Shown here in pieces: positions 11,581-19,371 of a stretch of 64,000 nucleotides of DNA (position 1 is the stretch's first letter; each line of letters begins with the position of its first letter). Source of the DNA: Amycolatopsis sp. FDAARGOS 1241 (GTDB lineage Bacteria > Actinomycetota > Actinomycetes > Mycobacteriales > Pseudonocardiaceae); NCBI RefSeq assembly GCF_016889705.1, contig NZ_CP069526.1:7079001-7143000 (forward strand), written 5' to 3'. The notes beneath the pieces were generated by a model. It was given only the letters and a program-made list of their open reading frames with translations, searched no databases and had not been told where the DNA came from. The position numbers and the translations under genes are program-made.

Positions 11581-12065
11581 CGGCAGCGGTGAGTTATGAC
11601 GTTTCGGCGGTCGAGCGGCGCCGGATCCTGGGCCGCACGCGGTCGGTTACGGTGGTCGGCGCGTCGGCCAATCCGGCGCGGCCGAGCTTCTTCGTCGCGA
11701 CCTACCTGCTGTCGTCCACGCGGTACGCGGTCAACTTCGTCAACCCGCGCCTCGACACGCTGCTGGGCAAGCCCGTGTACCCGTCGCTGGCCGACGTGCC
11801 CGGCGAGATCGACCTGGTGAGCGTGTTCCGCAAGCACGACGACCTGCCCGGCGTGGCGGAGGAGGTCATCGCCGCGGGAGCCCGGACGCTGTGGCTGCAG
11901 CTGGGCCTGTGGCACGAGCACGTCGCCGACCGCGGGCGCGAGGCCGGCCTCGACGTCGTGATGAACCGCTGCGTGAAGATCGAGCACGCCCGCTTCGCCG
12001 GTGGCCTGCACCTCGCCGGCTTCAACACGGGCGTGATCAGCTCGCGTCGCCAGAGCGCTCCTTAA
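11577..12065 (+). CDS. CoA-binding domain protein (YccU-like)
   Basis: A 162-residue protein made of a single Rossmann CoA-binding domain: VTVVGASANPARPSFFVATYL near residue 24, then VNPRLDTLLGKPVYPSLADVP and GARTLWLQLGLWHEH, and a C-terminal MNRCVKIEHAR that matches the family's conserved Cys-Ile-Glu block. The GTG start at 11577 overlaps the metY stop (GTGA). Such proteins often sit next to metY; the biochemical role is not established. Its stop overlaps the convergent DUF1648 gene by 4 bp. Confidence 0.85.
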   Translation: MTAAVSYDVSAVERRRILGRTRSVTVVGASANPARPSFFVATYLLSSTRYAVNFVNPRLDTLLGKPVYPSLADVPGEIDLVSVFRKHDDLPGVAEEVIAAGARTLWLQLGLWHEHVADRGREAGLDVVMNRCVKIEHARFAGGLHLAGFNTGVISSRRQSAP

Positions 12066-13156
12066 CGGACCACGAACGGCACTGCGATCACGACGGCGAG
12101 CAGGAGTGCGAAAGCGCCGAGCGCCACGGGGTTGCCGAAGTTCAGCGTCCAGCCGATGCCGAACCGCTTGGGCACGAACACCGCGCGGTCGGCTCGGTTG
12201 ACGTAGAGCAGGCCGCCCTTCCAGAAGCGGTCGTCGTCGCGCTCGACGGCGTCGCGGCGGGGTTCGTCCTCGGTGCCCGGCGTGGCGAGGCGGTTGCCGC
12301 CCTGGCCGGCGCGCACGGCGAACACGAGGAGCCCGGCCGCGCCCAGCACCACCGGCCCGACGATGGCCACGAGGGACACCGCCGACGCGCCCGACCACAC
12401 CTGCAGCGACGCCACCAGCATCGAGACGTTCACGCACGCCGCGAACATCAGCAGCACCCGCGTCATGCTGCTCGCGAACCGCCGGTGCTGCTCGGCGCTG
12501 CTGCGGGGCCGCGCGGGGTTGAGATCGGGCCGGAACCGCGGGGTCACGGCGGCAATGCCGAGGAACAGCGCCGTGATGCCGGCCTGCACGAACACCAAGG
12601 TGAACGCGCTGCCGACCGACTTGGCGGCCGTGCGGTCGGGCACGCCGGCGGCGTCGTAGTGCAGCGCCAGCGTCGCGGGAAGGTCCGGGTAGCGGACGAC
12701 GCCGAGGACAACCGTGGCGACGAGCACCGTGAGCGCGGGCAACGCCCACAGCCAGGGAAACGGCGGCCCGACGGCTCTCGACGTGTCCGCGCTGACCGTC
12801 TGGCGCAGCCCCCGGTACCAGTCCTCGCGCTGCTTGGCCGAGCGGATCACGGCGCGGGCGCGCACGTACCCCGGCGCGACGACCCCCAGCAGCGCCACGA
12901 CGACGAGCGCCGGCACCAGCACCTGCTGCACCAGCACGGACACCACGAGCCCGGCCAGCACCACCGCGGCCCCCGCCGCACCCACCCACCAGCGGTAGAT
13001 CCGCCGTTGCTCGACGATGAGCGGGTCGTGCACGCGGGCCTCCGGCACCCGCACCCCGAACGGCACGGTCGGCTTCACCACCGAAGGCATCACCCAAGCC
13101 GCGGCGAGCAGCAGCGCGGGCGCGAGCACGTCCCGGAGGACAACCGCGACGATCAC
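12062..13156 (-). CDS. DUF1648/DUF5808 integral membrane protein
   Basis: 364 residues with about eight membrane helices. A DUF1648-like section holds LPATLALHYDAAGVPDRTAAK around residue 175. The C-terminal cytosolic DUF5808-like section holds WKGGLLYVNRADRAVFVPKR and WTLNFGNP. The GTG at 13156 overlaps the stop of the GntR gene (GTGA), and that gene overlaps the hydrolase gene, so all three form one operon. Small YtrA-type GntR regulators commonly control such membrane proteins, often linked to cell-envelope stress; this last point is inference. Confidence 0.82.
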   Translation of the reverse strand: MIVAVVLRDVLAPALLLAAAWVMPSVVKPTVPFGVRVPEARVHDPLIVEQRRIYRWWVGAAGAAVVLAGLVVSVLVQQVLVPALVVVALLGVVAPGYVRARAVIRSAKQREDWYRGLRQTVSADTSRAVGPPFPWLWALPALTVLVATVVLGVVRYPDLPATLALHYDAAGVPDRTAAKSVGSAFTLVFVQAGITALFLGIAAVTPRFRPDLNPARPRSSAEQHRRFASSMTRVLLMFAACVNVSMLVASLQVWSGASAVSLVAIVGPVVLGAAGLLVFAVRAGQGGNRLATPGTEDEPRRDAVERDDDRFWKGGLLYVNRADRAVFVPKRFGIGWTLNFGNPVALGAFALLLAVVIAVPFVVR

Positions 13157-13530
13157 GCCCGCACCTCCTCGAACGCCCGCACCGTCTCTTCGCAGTGCGC
13201 CAGTACTTCGCGTTCGTCGAGGCCGTGCGCGACCGCCTCCGCGAGCAGCGTCTTCAGCCGGCCCCGCCAGCCGGCCGCGAAATCCGCGGTCGAGACCCGT
13301 TGCACCACGGCGCCGCTTTTTCGCGTGATCAGCAGCAGCCCCTCGCGCCGCAGCTGGTCGTAGGCCTTGTTCACGGTGTGGAAGTTGATGCCGAGGTCCA
13401 CGGCCAGCTGCCGGGTCGAGGGCAGCGGGTCGCCGTCGGCCAGGTCGCCGGCCGCGATGCCCTCCACGACGCGGTCGCGGATCTGCTGGTAGATCGGCAC
13501 TTCGCTGGTGAGGTCGACGTCGAGGATCAT
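13153..13530 (-). CDS. GntR-family regulator, YtrA-type (no effector domain)
   Basis: A 125-residue regulator. The N-terminal winged helix has SEVPIYQQIRDRVVEGIAAG, LPSTRQLAVDLGINFHTVNKAY and REGLLLITRKSGAVV. Only a short helical tail follows, which is the hallmark of the YtrA subfamily. It overlaps both neighbours by 4 bp. A TCTA/TAGA inverted repeat at 14490-14508, just before the first gene of the operon, is its likely operator. Confidence 0.88.
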   Translation of the reverse strand: MILDVDLTSEVPIYQQIRDRVVEGIAAGDLADGDPLPSTRQLAVDLGINFHTVNKAYDQLRREGLLLITRKSGAVVQRVSTADFAAGWRGRLKTLLAEAVAHGLDEREVLAHCEETVRAFEEVRA

Positions 13531-14483
13531 CGGTGCTCCAGGAACTGCTGGAGGGCGGTGCCGACGCTGGGATCGAGCACCTGGTCGTTGACCGGCGTGC
13601 CAGGTGCGTGCTGGAAGTGGTCCACGGGCAGGGGTTTCGGGCTGGTCCGCAGCGTCGCGGCCAACGGCGGTGTGGTGCGGCACGGGACCTGCGTGTCCGC
13701 GGTGCCACAGGTCAGCAGCACACGGGTGCCCGGCCGGGCGGCCGACGGCGGGTACACCGCGTCGTCGCTGCGCACGAACTTCAGGTTGACGGGGCTGAAG
13801 ATGGCCTGCTGCAGGAACGTCGCGAGCTGGGGGCTCATGCCGGTGTAGTCGAGCGGGCGGCACGCGCGGAAGTCGGTGATCACGCGCGCCAGCGCCGTCT
13901 GGTCGGCCGGGGTGATCTGAGCGTCGAGCTGGAGCCGGAGCAGGTCGAGCAGCCGGAGGTCCTGGGGCGCGAGCAGCACGAGGCTCGCCACGTGAACGCG
14001 GCGCGAGACCAGCAGCGCCTGCAACCCGCCTTCGCTGTGCCCGACGATCGAGACGGCGCGCGGGTCGACCTCTGGCTGGGCCCGGAGCGTGGTGAACGCG
14101 GCCGTCGCCTGACGCGTGAACGTCGCCAGGTCCAGCGTCGCCGGATCGATGCCACCCAGCCCGGTGCGGCCGGTGCCGTACTTGTCGAACCGCAACGTCG
14201 CGACGCCGTCCCGGTCGAGTGCGCCGGCCAGCAGCCGCAGCGTCGCCGGTGTGACGGCCGGCGGCTCGTTGCCATCGCGATCCGTCGGCCCGCTGCCGGG
14301 GATGAGGAGCGCGGCCGGGAGCCGCCGGCCCGCGCGGTGGGCGGGGACGTGCAGCGTGCCGTACGCCGTGACGCCGTCCGAGACGAACTGCACGTCCCGG
14401 TCGGTGGGCGGCACCGTCGCCGGCGCGGCGGCGACCCCGCCGGCGGCCAGCACGGCAGCGGTGAGGAACGCGGTCAAGCTCAT
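13527..14483 (-). CDS. secreted alpha/beta hydrolase
   Basis: 318 residues with an N-terminal signal peptide (MSLTAFLTAAVLAAGGVAAA). The fold is seen in LLIPGSGPTDRDGNEPP (oxyanion loop), VATLRFDKYGTGRTG, and the nucleophile elbow IVGHSEGGLQAL (Gly-His-Ser-Glu-Gly). The late VDHFQHAPGT supplies the likely catalytic His. It is the first gene of the hydrolase-gntR-DUF1648 operon. The substrate is unknown, and the esterase/peptidase-like fold alone does not settle it. Confidence 0.83.
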   Translation of the reverse strand: MSLTAFLTAAVLAAGGVAAAPATVPPTDRDVQFVSDGVTAYGTLHVPAHRAGRRLPAALLIPGSGPTDRDGNEPPAVTPATLRLLAGALDRDGVATLRFDKYGTGRTGLGGIDPATLDLATFTRQATAAFTTLRAQPEVDPRAVSIVGHSEGGLQALLVSRRVHVASLVLLAPQDLRLLDLLRLQLDAQITPADQTALARVITDFRACRPLDYTGMSPQLATFLQQAIFSPVNLKFVRSDDAVYPPSAARPGTRVLLTCGTADTQVPCRTTPPLAATLRTSPKPLPVDHFQHAPGTPVNDQVLDPSVGTALQQFLEHR

Positions 14484-14489
14484 GGGCCT

Positions 14490-14508
14490 GTTCTACAACT
14501 AATAGAGC
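14490..14508 (-). promoter_or_regulatory. candidate GntR (YtrA-type) operator
   Basis: GTTCTA, seven bases, TAGAGC: an inverted repeat with five of six bases matched per arm, ending 6 bp before the hydrolase ATG. YtrA-subfamily operators are spaced TA-rich repeats close to the start. On the minus strand TATTAG inside the repeat could serve as a -10, which would leave almost no leader. Confidence 0.5.
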
Positions 14509-14755
14509 AGCTGTGCAACCGGCTGCCCGACAAGCCGCGCAGGACCACGCAGCCGGCTGCTCGCGCCCCGCCCAGCGGCCCGCCGGCGGCGCCGCCGAAC
14601 GTGCCCACGCGCGGACCGAAGCGCGGCTTCCCGTGGCCGGTCACCGCCGTGCCGGACGAAAGGTTCCGCGTCCGACGGACCACGGTCCGCGAGGCCTTCC
14701 GAGCCACGGCCGGTCCTGCGTCGAGCGCTGATCAGCGGCGTGAGAGGCTGGCCGC

Positions 14756-14932
14756 ATGGCCAAGCCGACCCCGCTGCAAGTCCGGAACGCCCTCGCCGCC
14801 GTGCTCATGCTGGCGGGGTTCGTGTGGAACCTCGTGATCGGCGGGCCGTGGTGGCTGGGGGCGATCTTCGCGGTCGGCACCCTGCTGTCGTGCGCCTCGA
14901 TCTACCTCAACCGGCCGGGCGCCAACTCCTAG
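14756..14932 (+). CDS. small two-helix membrane protein
   Basis: A 58-residue protein starting MAKPTPLQVRNALAAVLMLA, with two hydrophobic segments (about residues 10-28 and 31-50) separated by NLVIGGPWW. The family was not recognised. Its stop codon TAG forms the last three bases of the CTAG target duplicated by the adjacent IS element, so the element landed exactly at the stop without changing the protein. Any downstream co-transcribed gene is now separated by the insertion. Confidence 0.6.
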   Translation: MAKPTPLQVRNALAAVLMLAGFVWNLVIGGPWWLGAIFAVGTLLSCASIYLNRPGANS

Positions 14933-14954
14933 TACTCCAGCCGCACTTCGTGAT
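14933..14954 (+). repeat. left terminal inverted repeat of the IS701 element
   Basis: Begins TACTCCAGCCGCACTTCGTG; pairs with 16282-16303 with one mismatch (C against T at the sixth base). The CTAG before it is the target copy. Confidence 0.9.
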
Positions 14955-14979
14955 CTTGCTCTGATAGGTTCTCGGTCTT

Positions 14980-16176
14980 GTGTGGGTGGATGAAGACGTC
15001 TCGGCGTGGGCGGCGGGCCTGGAGGGGTTGTTCGGGCGGGTGGCAGGCCGGTTCTTCCGGCCCGAGCCTCGCCGACGTGCCCGCGCTTACGTGCGAGGCT
15101 TGTTAGCGCCGTTGGCGGACAAGAACGGCTGGACCCTGGCCGAGATCGCGGGAGACACAACCCCGGATGGCATGCAGCGGCTGCTCAACGCCGCCGCCTG
15201 GGATGCCGACGGTGTCCGCGACGACGTGCGGGCCTATGCCGTGGAACACCTCGGCGACCCGGACGGTGTCCTGGTCGTGGACGAGACCGGATTCCTCAAG
15301 AAGGGCACCAAATCCGCCGGGGTGCAGCGGCAGTACTCCGGGACCGCGGGCCGGATCGAGAACTGCCAACTCGGCGTGTTCCTCGCCTACACCACAACGA
15401 AAGGACGCACTCTCGTCGATCGCGAGCTATATCTGCCGAAATCCTGGATCGCCGACCGCGAGCGTTGTCGCGACGCGGCGGTGCCGGACGAGGTCGAGTT
15501 CGCGACGAAGACCACGCTGGCCAAAGCGATGCTCGCCCGCGCGTTCGCGGCCGGTGTCCCCGCACGATGGGTGACCGCTGACGAGGCGTACGGCCAGGAC
15601 AACAAGTTCCGATCCTGGCTGGAACAGCGAAACATCGGCTACGTGGTCGCCGTCCCCCGCAGTCAGCCCTTGCCCGCCGGCGGCTTCGCCACCGCACGAG
15701 CGGATCACCTCGTCGCCCAGGCACCACCCGAGATCTGGAAACGCCGCTCGGCGGGTGACGGTGCCAAAGGACCACGACTCTACGACTGGGCCACCGCCAC
15801 GATCCCCACGATCGGCGAGCACACCCCCGACGGGTGGACTCGACGCCTGCTCGTCCGTCGCCAGATCACCCGCACCGGAGTGGAACCCGAACTCGCCTAC
15901 TACCTGTGCTGCGCCCCCGCGACCACGCCGGACGAGGAGCTGATCCGGGTCGCGGGGGCCCGCTGGGCCATCGAGGAATGCTTCCAGACCGCCAAGAACG
16001 AAGTCGGCCTTGACCACTACCAAGTCCGGCGTTACGACGCCTGGTATCGCCACATCACCCTGGCCATGCTTGCGCACACCTACCTCGCGGTCACGGCAGC
16101 GGTGTCCCCAAAAGTCCTGGCCGCGGCCTCATCCCGCTCACCCTCGGCGAAGTCCGCCGTCTGCTGGCACATCTGA
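14980..16176 (+). CDS. IS701-family DDE transposase (398 aa; possible -1 frameshift extension to 16307)
   Basis: A DDE transposase. The first Asp is in VLVVDETGFLKKGTKSAG, the second in WVTADEAYGQD, and the Glu in GARWAIEECFQTAKNEVGLD, which matches the IS701/IS4-like group. The zero frame ends with an atypical tail LAAASSRSPSAKSAVCWHI. The expected conserved tail (GRGLIPLTLGEVRRLLAHL) continues in the -1 frame from the slippery run C-CCA-AAA at 16107-16113 and stops at TAG 16305-16307, giving 442 residues. Either one base is missing or the frameshift is programmed. The GTG at 14980 was taken as start because it lies just inside the left repeat. Confidence 0.85.
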   Translation: MWVDEDVSAWAAGLEGLFGRVAGRFFRPEPRRRARAYVRGLLAPLADKNGWTLAEIAGDTTPDGMQRLLNAAAWDADGVRDDVRAYAVEHLGDPDGVLVVDETGFLKKGTKSAGVQRQYSGTAGRIENCQLGVFLAYTTTKGRTLVDRELYLPKSWIADRERCRDAAVPDEVEFATKTTLAKAMLARAFAAGVPARWVTADEAYGQDNKFRSWLEQRNIGYVVAVPRSQPLPAGGFATARADHLVAQAPPEIWKRRSAGDGAKGPRLYDWATATIPTIGEHTPDGWTRRLLVRRQITRTGVEPELAYYLCCAPATTPDEELIRVAGARWAIEECFQTAKNEVGLDHYQVRRYDAWYRHITLAMLAHTYLAVTAAVSPKVLAAASSRSPSAKSAVCWHI

Positions 16177-16281
16177 TCCACACCGCACCACACTGGCGTC
16201 CGATCCTGACCTGGTCACACTGGCGACGACGTCACCAACACCGCGCGAAGACCAGCCACCACCAGCGAAGACAGCACAAAT

Positions 16282-16303
16282 ATCACGAAGTGCGGCTAGA
16301 GTA
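16282..16303 (-). repeat. right terminal inverted repeat of the IS701 element
   Basis: Reads ATCACGAAGTGCGGCTAGAG then TA on the plus strand, the reverse complement of the left end with one mismatch. The following CTAG (16304-16307) is the second target copy. Confidence 0.9.
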
Positions 16304-16313
16304 CTAGGCACTC

Positions 16314-17333
16314 CTACGCGGTCGTCTCCGCGAACCGCGTGGTCACGGCCTCGCGGCCGCGTTTCGTCAGCTCGCCGTAGAGGCGCAGCCGGGCCATCCC
16401 GCCGTCGGGGTAGATGTCGAGCCGGGCTTCGGTGATCTGCGGGCCCTCCTCCACCGCGAAGCGGTGCCGGGTGTCCGGCTGCAAACGGGTGCGCGGCAGC
16501 AGCGGCTGCCAGTCACCGTCGTCGAGGCGGCCGGACAGCGCCGCCCAGCCGGGCGAGTTGCCCTTGAGGTTGCTCGTGTCGAGCTCGGCGAAGCGGACGA
16601 TCCCGGCGCCGGCCAGGCGCACGGTCACCCAATCGTTGCCGTCGTCGCGGCGGCGCGCGGTTTCCCAGCCCTCGGCCTGGTGCGCGGCGAGACCGGGCGA
16701 GAACAGGTTGTTCGGCGACGAGTAGAACATGTTGCTGCAGCCCGTGACGACGCTTCCGTTGACCAGTGCGGCCAGGTCGAGCGAACGCGGGTCGAGCAAC
16801 CCGGGATCCGGGACGGGCGAGCCGTGCACGCGCAGGCGGGCCACCCCGCCGTCGGGGTGCTGGGTGAGCCGCACGTGGGTGAACCGGTGCGGGGACGAGA
16901 CCGCGAAGAAGTTCTCGGCGTCGCCGACCGCCGGCTCGTGGTCCACGAGCACCTCCCAGTCCATTTCGGACAGTTCGGTCGCGCTCGGGTAGCCGGGCGC
17001 CGACACGGCTTCCACGGAGACGAACGGTGGGTAGTTGCCCTTGAAGAACGCCGTGTCCACCACGACCCCCGACACCACGCCGGCGGCGCCGAGGCGCACC
17101 ACGGCCTGGTCGTCACCTGGCTCACGGTGCCGGCGCGTCTCCCACCCGTCGTAGACCTGCCCCTTCGGCCCGAACGTCTCCGCGCGGTGCGCCGGCCGCC
17201 ACGGGTTGACGAGGTTCTCCTTCTCGGCGAACAGCTCGTCGGTCGCCCACATCACGGTTCCGCCGAACACGCGGGAGGCGAGGTCCGGCTGGGCTGTCCA
17301 CTCGGGACGGGCGTGCGACACGTGCTCCTCCAT
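16314..17333 (-). CDS. alc: allantoicase
   Basis: A 339-residue enzyme that hydrolyses allantoate to ureidoglycolate and urea. The two tandem allantoicase repeats are visible: the first with FGGTVMWATDELFAEKENLV, YDGWETRRHR and VVVDTAFFKGNYPP, the second with GCSNMFYSSPNNLFSPG, GWETARRRDDGNDW and AELDTSNLKGNSPGW. The ATG at 17333 lies 2 bp after the allantoinase stop. It forms an operon with allantoinase. The IS701 element sits just 7 bp beyond its stop codon on the other side, so its terminator may have been displaced. Confidence 0.95.
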   Translation of the reverse strand: MEEHVSHARPEWTAQPDLASRVFGGTVMWATDELFAEKENLVNPWRPAHRAETFGPKGQVYDGWETRRHREPGDDQAVVRLGAAGVVSGVVVDTAFFKGNYPPFVSVEAVSAPGYPSATELSEMDWEVLVDHEPAVGDAENFFAVSSPHRFTHVRLTQHPDGGVARLRVHGSPVPDPGLLDPRSLDLAALVNGSVVTGCSNMFYSSPNNLFSPGLAAHQAEGWETARRRDDGNDWVTVRLAGAGIVRFAELDTSNLKGNSPGWAALSGRLDDGDWQPLLPRTRLQPDTRHRFAVEEGPQITEARLDIYPDGGMARLRLYGELTKRGREAVTTRFAETTA

Positions 17334-17335
17334 CT

Positions 17336-18664
17336 CTAGCAGGTCCCCCTCGTCAACAGCTCTCCGCGCGGTTGGGCACCAGTCACCGGTTCTCCGCGCA
17401 ACCACGTGCCGCGCACGACTCCGGCGAGCGGACGCTGGTCGTAGGCGCTCACCGGGTTGCGGTGCTTCAGCGTTGCGACGTCGACCACGAAGGCCTCGTC
17501 GGGGGCGAACACGGCGAAGTCCGCGTCGCAGCCCACCGCGAGCCGGCCCTTCCGGGCCATCCCGACCTGCGCGGCCGGCCGTTCGGCCATCCACCGCACG
17601 ACGTCGGCGAGTGTGAAGCCGCGCCGGCGCGCCTGCGTCCACACGGCGGGCAGGCCCAGCTGGAGGCTCGCGATGCCGCCCCACGCGAGGCCGAAGTCGC
17701 CGGTGTCGAAGCGCTTGAGCTCCGGCGTGCACGGCGAGTGGTCGCTCACGATCGTGTCGATCACGCCGTCGGCGAGGCCCTGCCACAGCAGTTCGCGGTT
17801 CGCGGCCTCGCGGATGGGCGGGCAGCACTTGAACTGCGTGGCGCCGTCGGGGATCTCCTCCGCGACGAAGCTCAGGTAGTGCGGGCACGTTTCCACCGAC
17901 AGCGCCACGCCTTCGCGGCGCGCGCTCGCGATGAGCGGCAGTGCGTCCGAAGAGGACAGGTGCAGCACGTGCGCGCGAACCCCGGTGCGCCGGGCGGATT
18001 CGATGACGTGCGTGATGGCGAGGTTCTCGGCGCCGCGCGGTCGGGAGCCGAGGAAGTCGGCGTACTTCTCGCCGTGCGGGCCGGGTGCGGCGGCGATGGC
18101 CTCGGAGTCCTCGGCGTGCACGATCAGCTGCGCGTCGAACGTCGCCAGCTCGCGCATCGCGGTCTCGAGCCCTTCCGCGTCGAGCGGCGGGAATTCGTCG
18201 ACGCCCGAGTGCAGCAGGAAGCACTTGAACCCGAACACCCCGGCTTCGTGCAGCGGCCGCAGTTCGGCGAGGTTGCCCGGGATCGCGCCACCCCAGAAGC
18301 CGACGTCCACATGGGTGCGTCCCGTCGCCGCCTTGCGTTTCACCTCGAGCGCGGCGACGTCGACCGTCGGCGGCAGGCTGTTGAGCGGCATGTCCACAAT
18401 GGTCGTGACGCCACCGGCCGCGGCCGCGCGCGTGGCGGTCTCGAAACCCTCCCACTCGGCGCGGCCGGGGTCGTTCACGTGCACGTGGGTGTCCACGAGT
18501 CCCGGCAGCAGCACCTCGTCGGCGGCGAGCTCGACGACGCGGCCGGCCGGCAGGTCGACGAGCCCCGGTTCCACGGCGACGATCCGGCCGCCGTCGACAG
18601 CTACCGTCGCCGGGCCGACGCCGGCCGCCGTCACCGCCCGGGCGGCGCGCACCACGAGATCCAT
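17336..18664 (-). CDS. allB: allantoinase
   Basis: 442 residues; opens the hydantoin ring of allantoin to allantoate. An amidohydrolase with the binuclear metal site: H60 and H62 in [13 protein letters not shown], the carboxylated Lys in [11 protein letters not shown], His in LIVHAEDS and in [10 protein letters not shown], and Asp in IVSDHSPC. The ATG at 18664 is preferred over an upstream one because it begins right at the family N-terminus ([11 protein letters not shown]). A TTGACG-N17-TTAATC promoter lies 88-116 bp upstream. It is transcribed away from the HTH regulator gene. Confidence 0.95.
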   Translation of the reverse strand: MDLVVRAARAVTAAGVGPATVAVDGGRIVAVEPGLVDLPAGRVVELAADEVLLPGLVDTHVHVNDPGRAEWEGFETATRAAAAGGVTTIVDMPLNSLPPTVDVAALEVKRKAATGRTHVDVGFWGGAIPGNLAELRPLHEAGVFGFKCFLLHSGVDEFPPLDAEGLETAMRELATFDAQLIVHAEDSEAIAAAPGPHGEKYADFLGSRPRGAENLAITHVIESARRTGVRAHVLHLSSSDALPLIASARREGVALSVETCPHYLSFVAEEIPDGATQFKCCPPIREAANRELLWQGLADGVIDTIVSDHSPCTPELKRFDTGDFGLAWGGIASLQLGLPAVWTQARRRGFTLADVVRWMAERPAAQVGMARKGRLAVGCDADFAVFAPDEAFVVDVATLKHRNPVSAYDQRPLAGVVRGTWLRGEPVTGAQPRGELLTRGTC

Positions 18665-18727
18665 CTGCGGGCACAATCCTCTCCCCACGGAGCCAGCGCA
18701 GCACTGGCCGCAGGTTGTTTCACAGTA

Positions 18728-18780
18728 CGGAAAGTTCGTTTCGAAAACCGAGATTAACCACGCGGCTCTCACCTCGTCAA
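18728..18780 (-). promoter_or_regulatory. candidate promoter and operator of allB-alc
   Basis: On the minus strand, TTGACG (18780-18775), 17 bases, TTAATC (18757-18752). Just downstream of it, the region 18728-18750 contains GTTTCGAAAAC and the spaced GAAA/TTTC repeat, a plausible repressor site over the start of transcription. The repeat is imperfect, and which of the nearby regulators would use it is not clear. Confidence 0.45.
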
Positions 18781-18809
18781 CGGCTCACCCTCCACGTTAC
18801 GGTCACCGG

Positions 18810-19286
18810 GTGGAGCTAGAAGCCGAGTTCACGAGCGAACCGTTCCAGGGCGAAGGCGCCCCGCCGGAGCACGCCGTCCGTGCGCGCGACGCGGCTCGCA
18901 AAGCCGGGCTCGACACCGATTTCGGCCCGCTCGGCACGCTCGCCCGCGGTTCGGCCGACGACCTCGTGGCCGCGCTCCCCGCCATCGCGCGAGCGGCGCT
19001 CGAAGGCGGCGCCACGCGCGTCACGCTCCAGCTCCGGCGCACCGACGAACCCGCGCCGACCCCGCCCGTCGAGCTGAACAGCGCGCTGGCGCGGCTCATC
19101 GCCGACGTCGAACGCGAGCTGGGCGCGAAACTCGGCGACCTCGACCGCCCCGGCAAGCAGCGGGCGGTGCGGCTCTTGCGCGAACGCGGGGCGTTCAGCC
19201 TGCGGAAATCGGTGTCCGCGGTGGCCGAAGCACTGGGGGTCACGCGCTTCACGGTCTACAACTACCTCAACCGGGAAACCGACTGA
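18810..19286 (+). CDS. thiamine-binding-like domain fused to a helix-turn-helix regulator
   Basis: 158 residues. Residues 1-77 (VELEAEFTSEPFQGEG, GLDTDFGPLGTLARGSAD, LEGGATRVTLQLRR) resemble the small YqgV/MTH1187-type thiamine-binding-like fold. Residues 85-158 form a linker helix and a C-terminal HTH (FSLRKSVSAVAEALGVTRFT then VYNYLN). It is divergent from allB and sits 85 bp upstream of the urate operon, so it very likely controls one or both. The ligand is unknown; a purine-pathway intermediate is an inference. The GTG at 18810 is the only start that keeps the N-terminal strand. Confidence 0.7.
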   Translation: MELEAEFTSEPFQGEGAPPEHAVRARDAARKAGLDTDFGPLGTLARGSADDLVAALPAIARAALEGGATRVTLQLRRTDEPAPTPPVELNSALARLIADVERELGAKLGDLDRPGKQRAVRLLRERGAFSLRKSVSAVAEALGVTRFTVYNYLNRETD

Positions 19287-19295
19287 CCAGGTCTT

Positions 19296-19335
19296 TCAAC
19301 AAAATGTTGACGGCCGGGCGAGGGCACCGTACCGT
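19296..19335 (+). promoter_or_regulatory. promoter of the urate operon with an overlapping operator
   Basis: TTGACG (19307-19312), 17 bases, TACCGT (19330-19335) is a good sigma-70-type promoter 36 bp before the uraD start. The perfect inverted repeat TCAACA-AAA-TGTTGA (19296-19310) covers the -35 box, the position of a repressor site. The adjacent HTH protein or PucR are the natural candidates to bind it. Confidence 0.65.
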
Positions 19336-19371
19336 CGGCAGGCACCAGCTCCCCCGCCGCGAGGAGATCCC

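Larger units (their letters stand above)
14933..16303 (+). mobile_element. IS701-family insertion sequence, 1,371 bp, complete
   Basis: The ends are 22-bp inverted repeats with a single mismatch, 14933-14954 and 16282-16303, flanked by CTAG on both sides (14929-14932 and 16304-16307). A CTAG (YTAR) target duplication is characteristic of IS701 elements. Inside is one transposase gene reading left to right. Ends, target duplication and gene length all look intact, so the insertion is probably recent; the transposase reading frame has a possible -1 frameshift near its 3' end. Confidence 0.93.

Noticed and set aside
14484..14755. a gene on the minus strand (about 75 residues) between the hydrolase and the 58-residue protein
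   Set aside because: Arg/Gly-rich low complexity, no start signal; it covers the divergent promoter region.
18665..18809. GlnR box in the allB/HTH intergenic region
   Set aside because: GTTTC occurs twice about 21 bp apart but the GTnAC partner site is missing.
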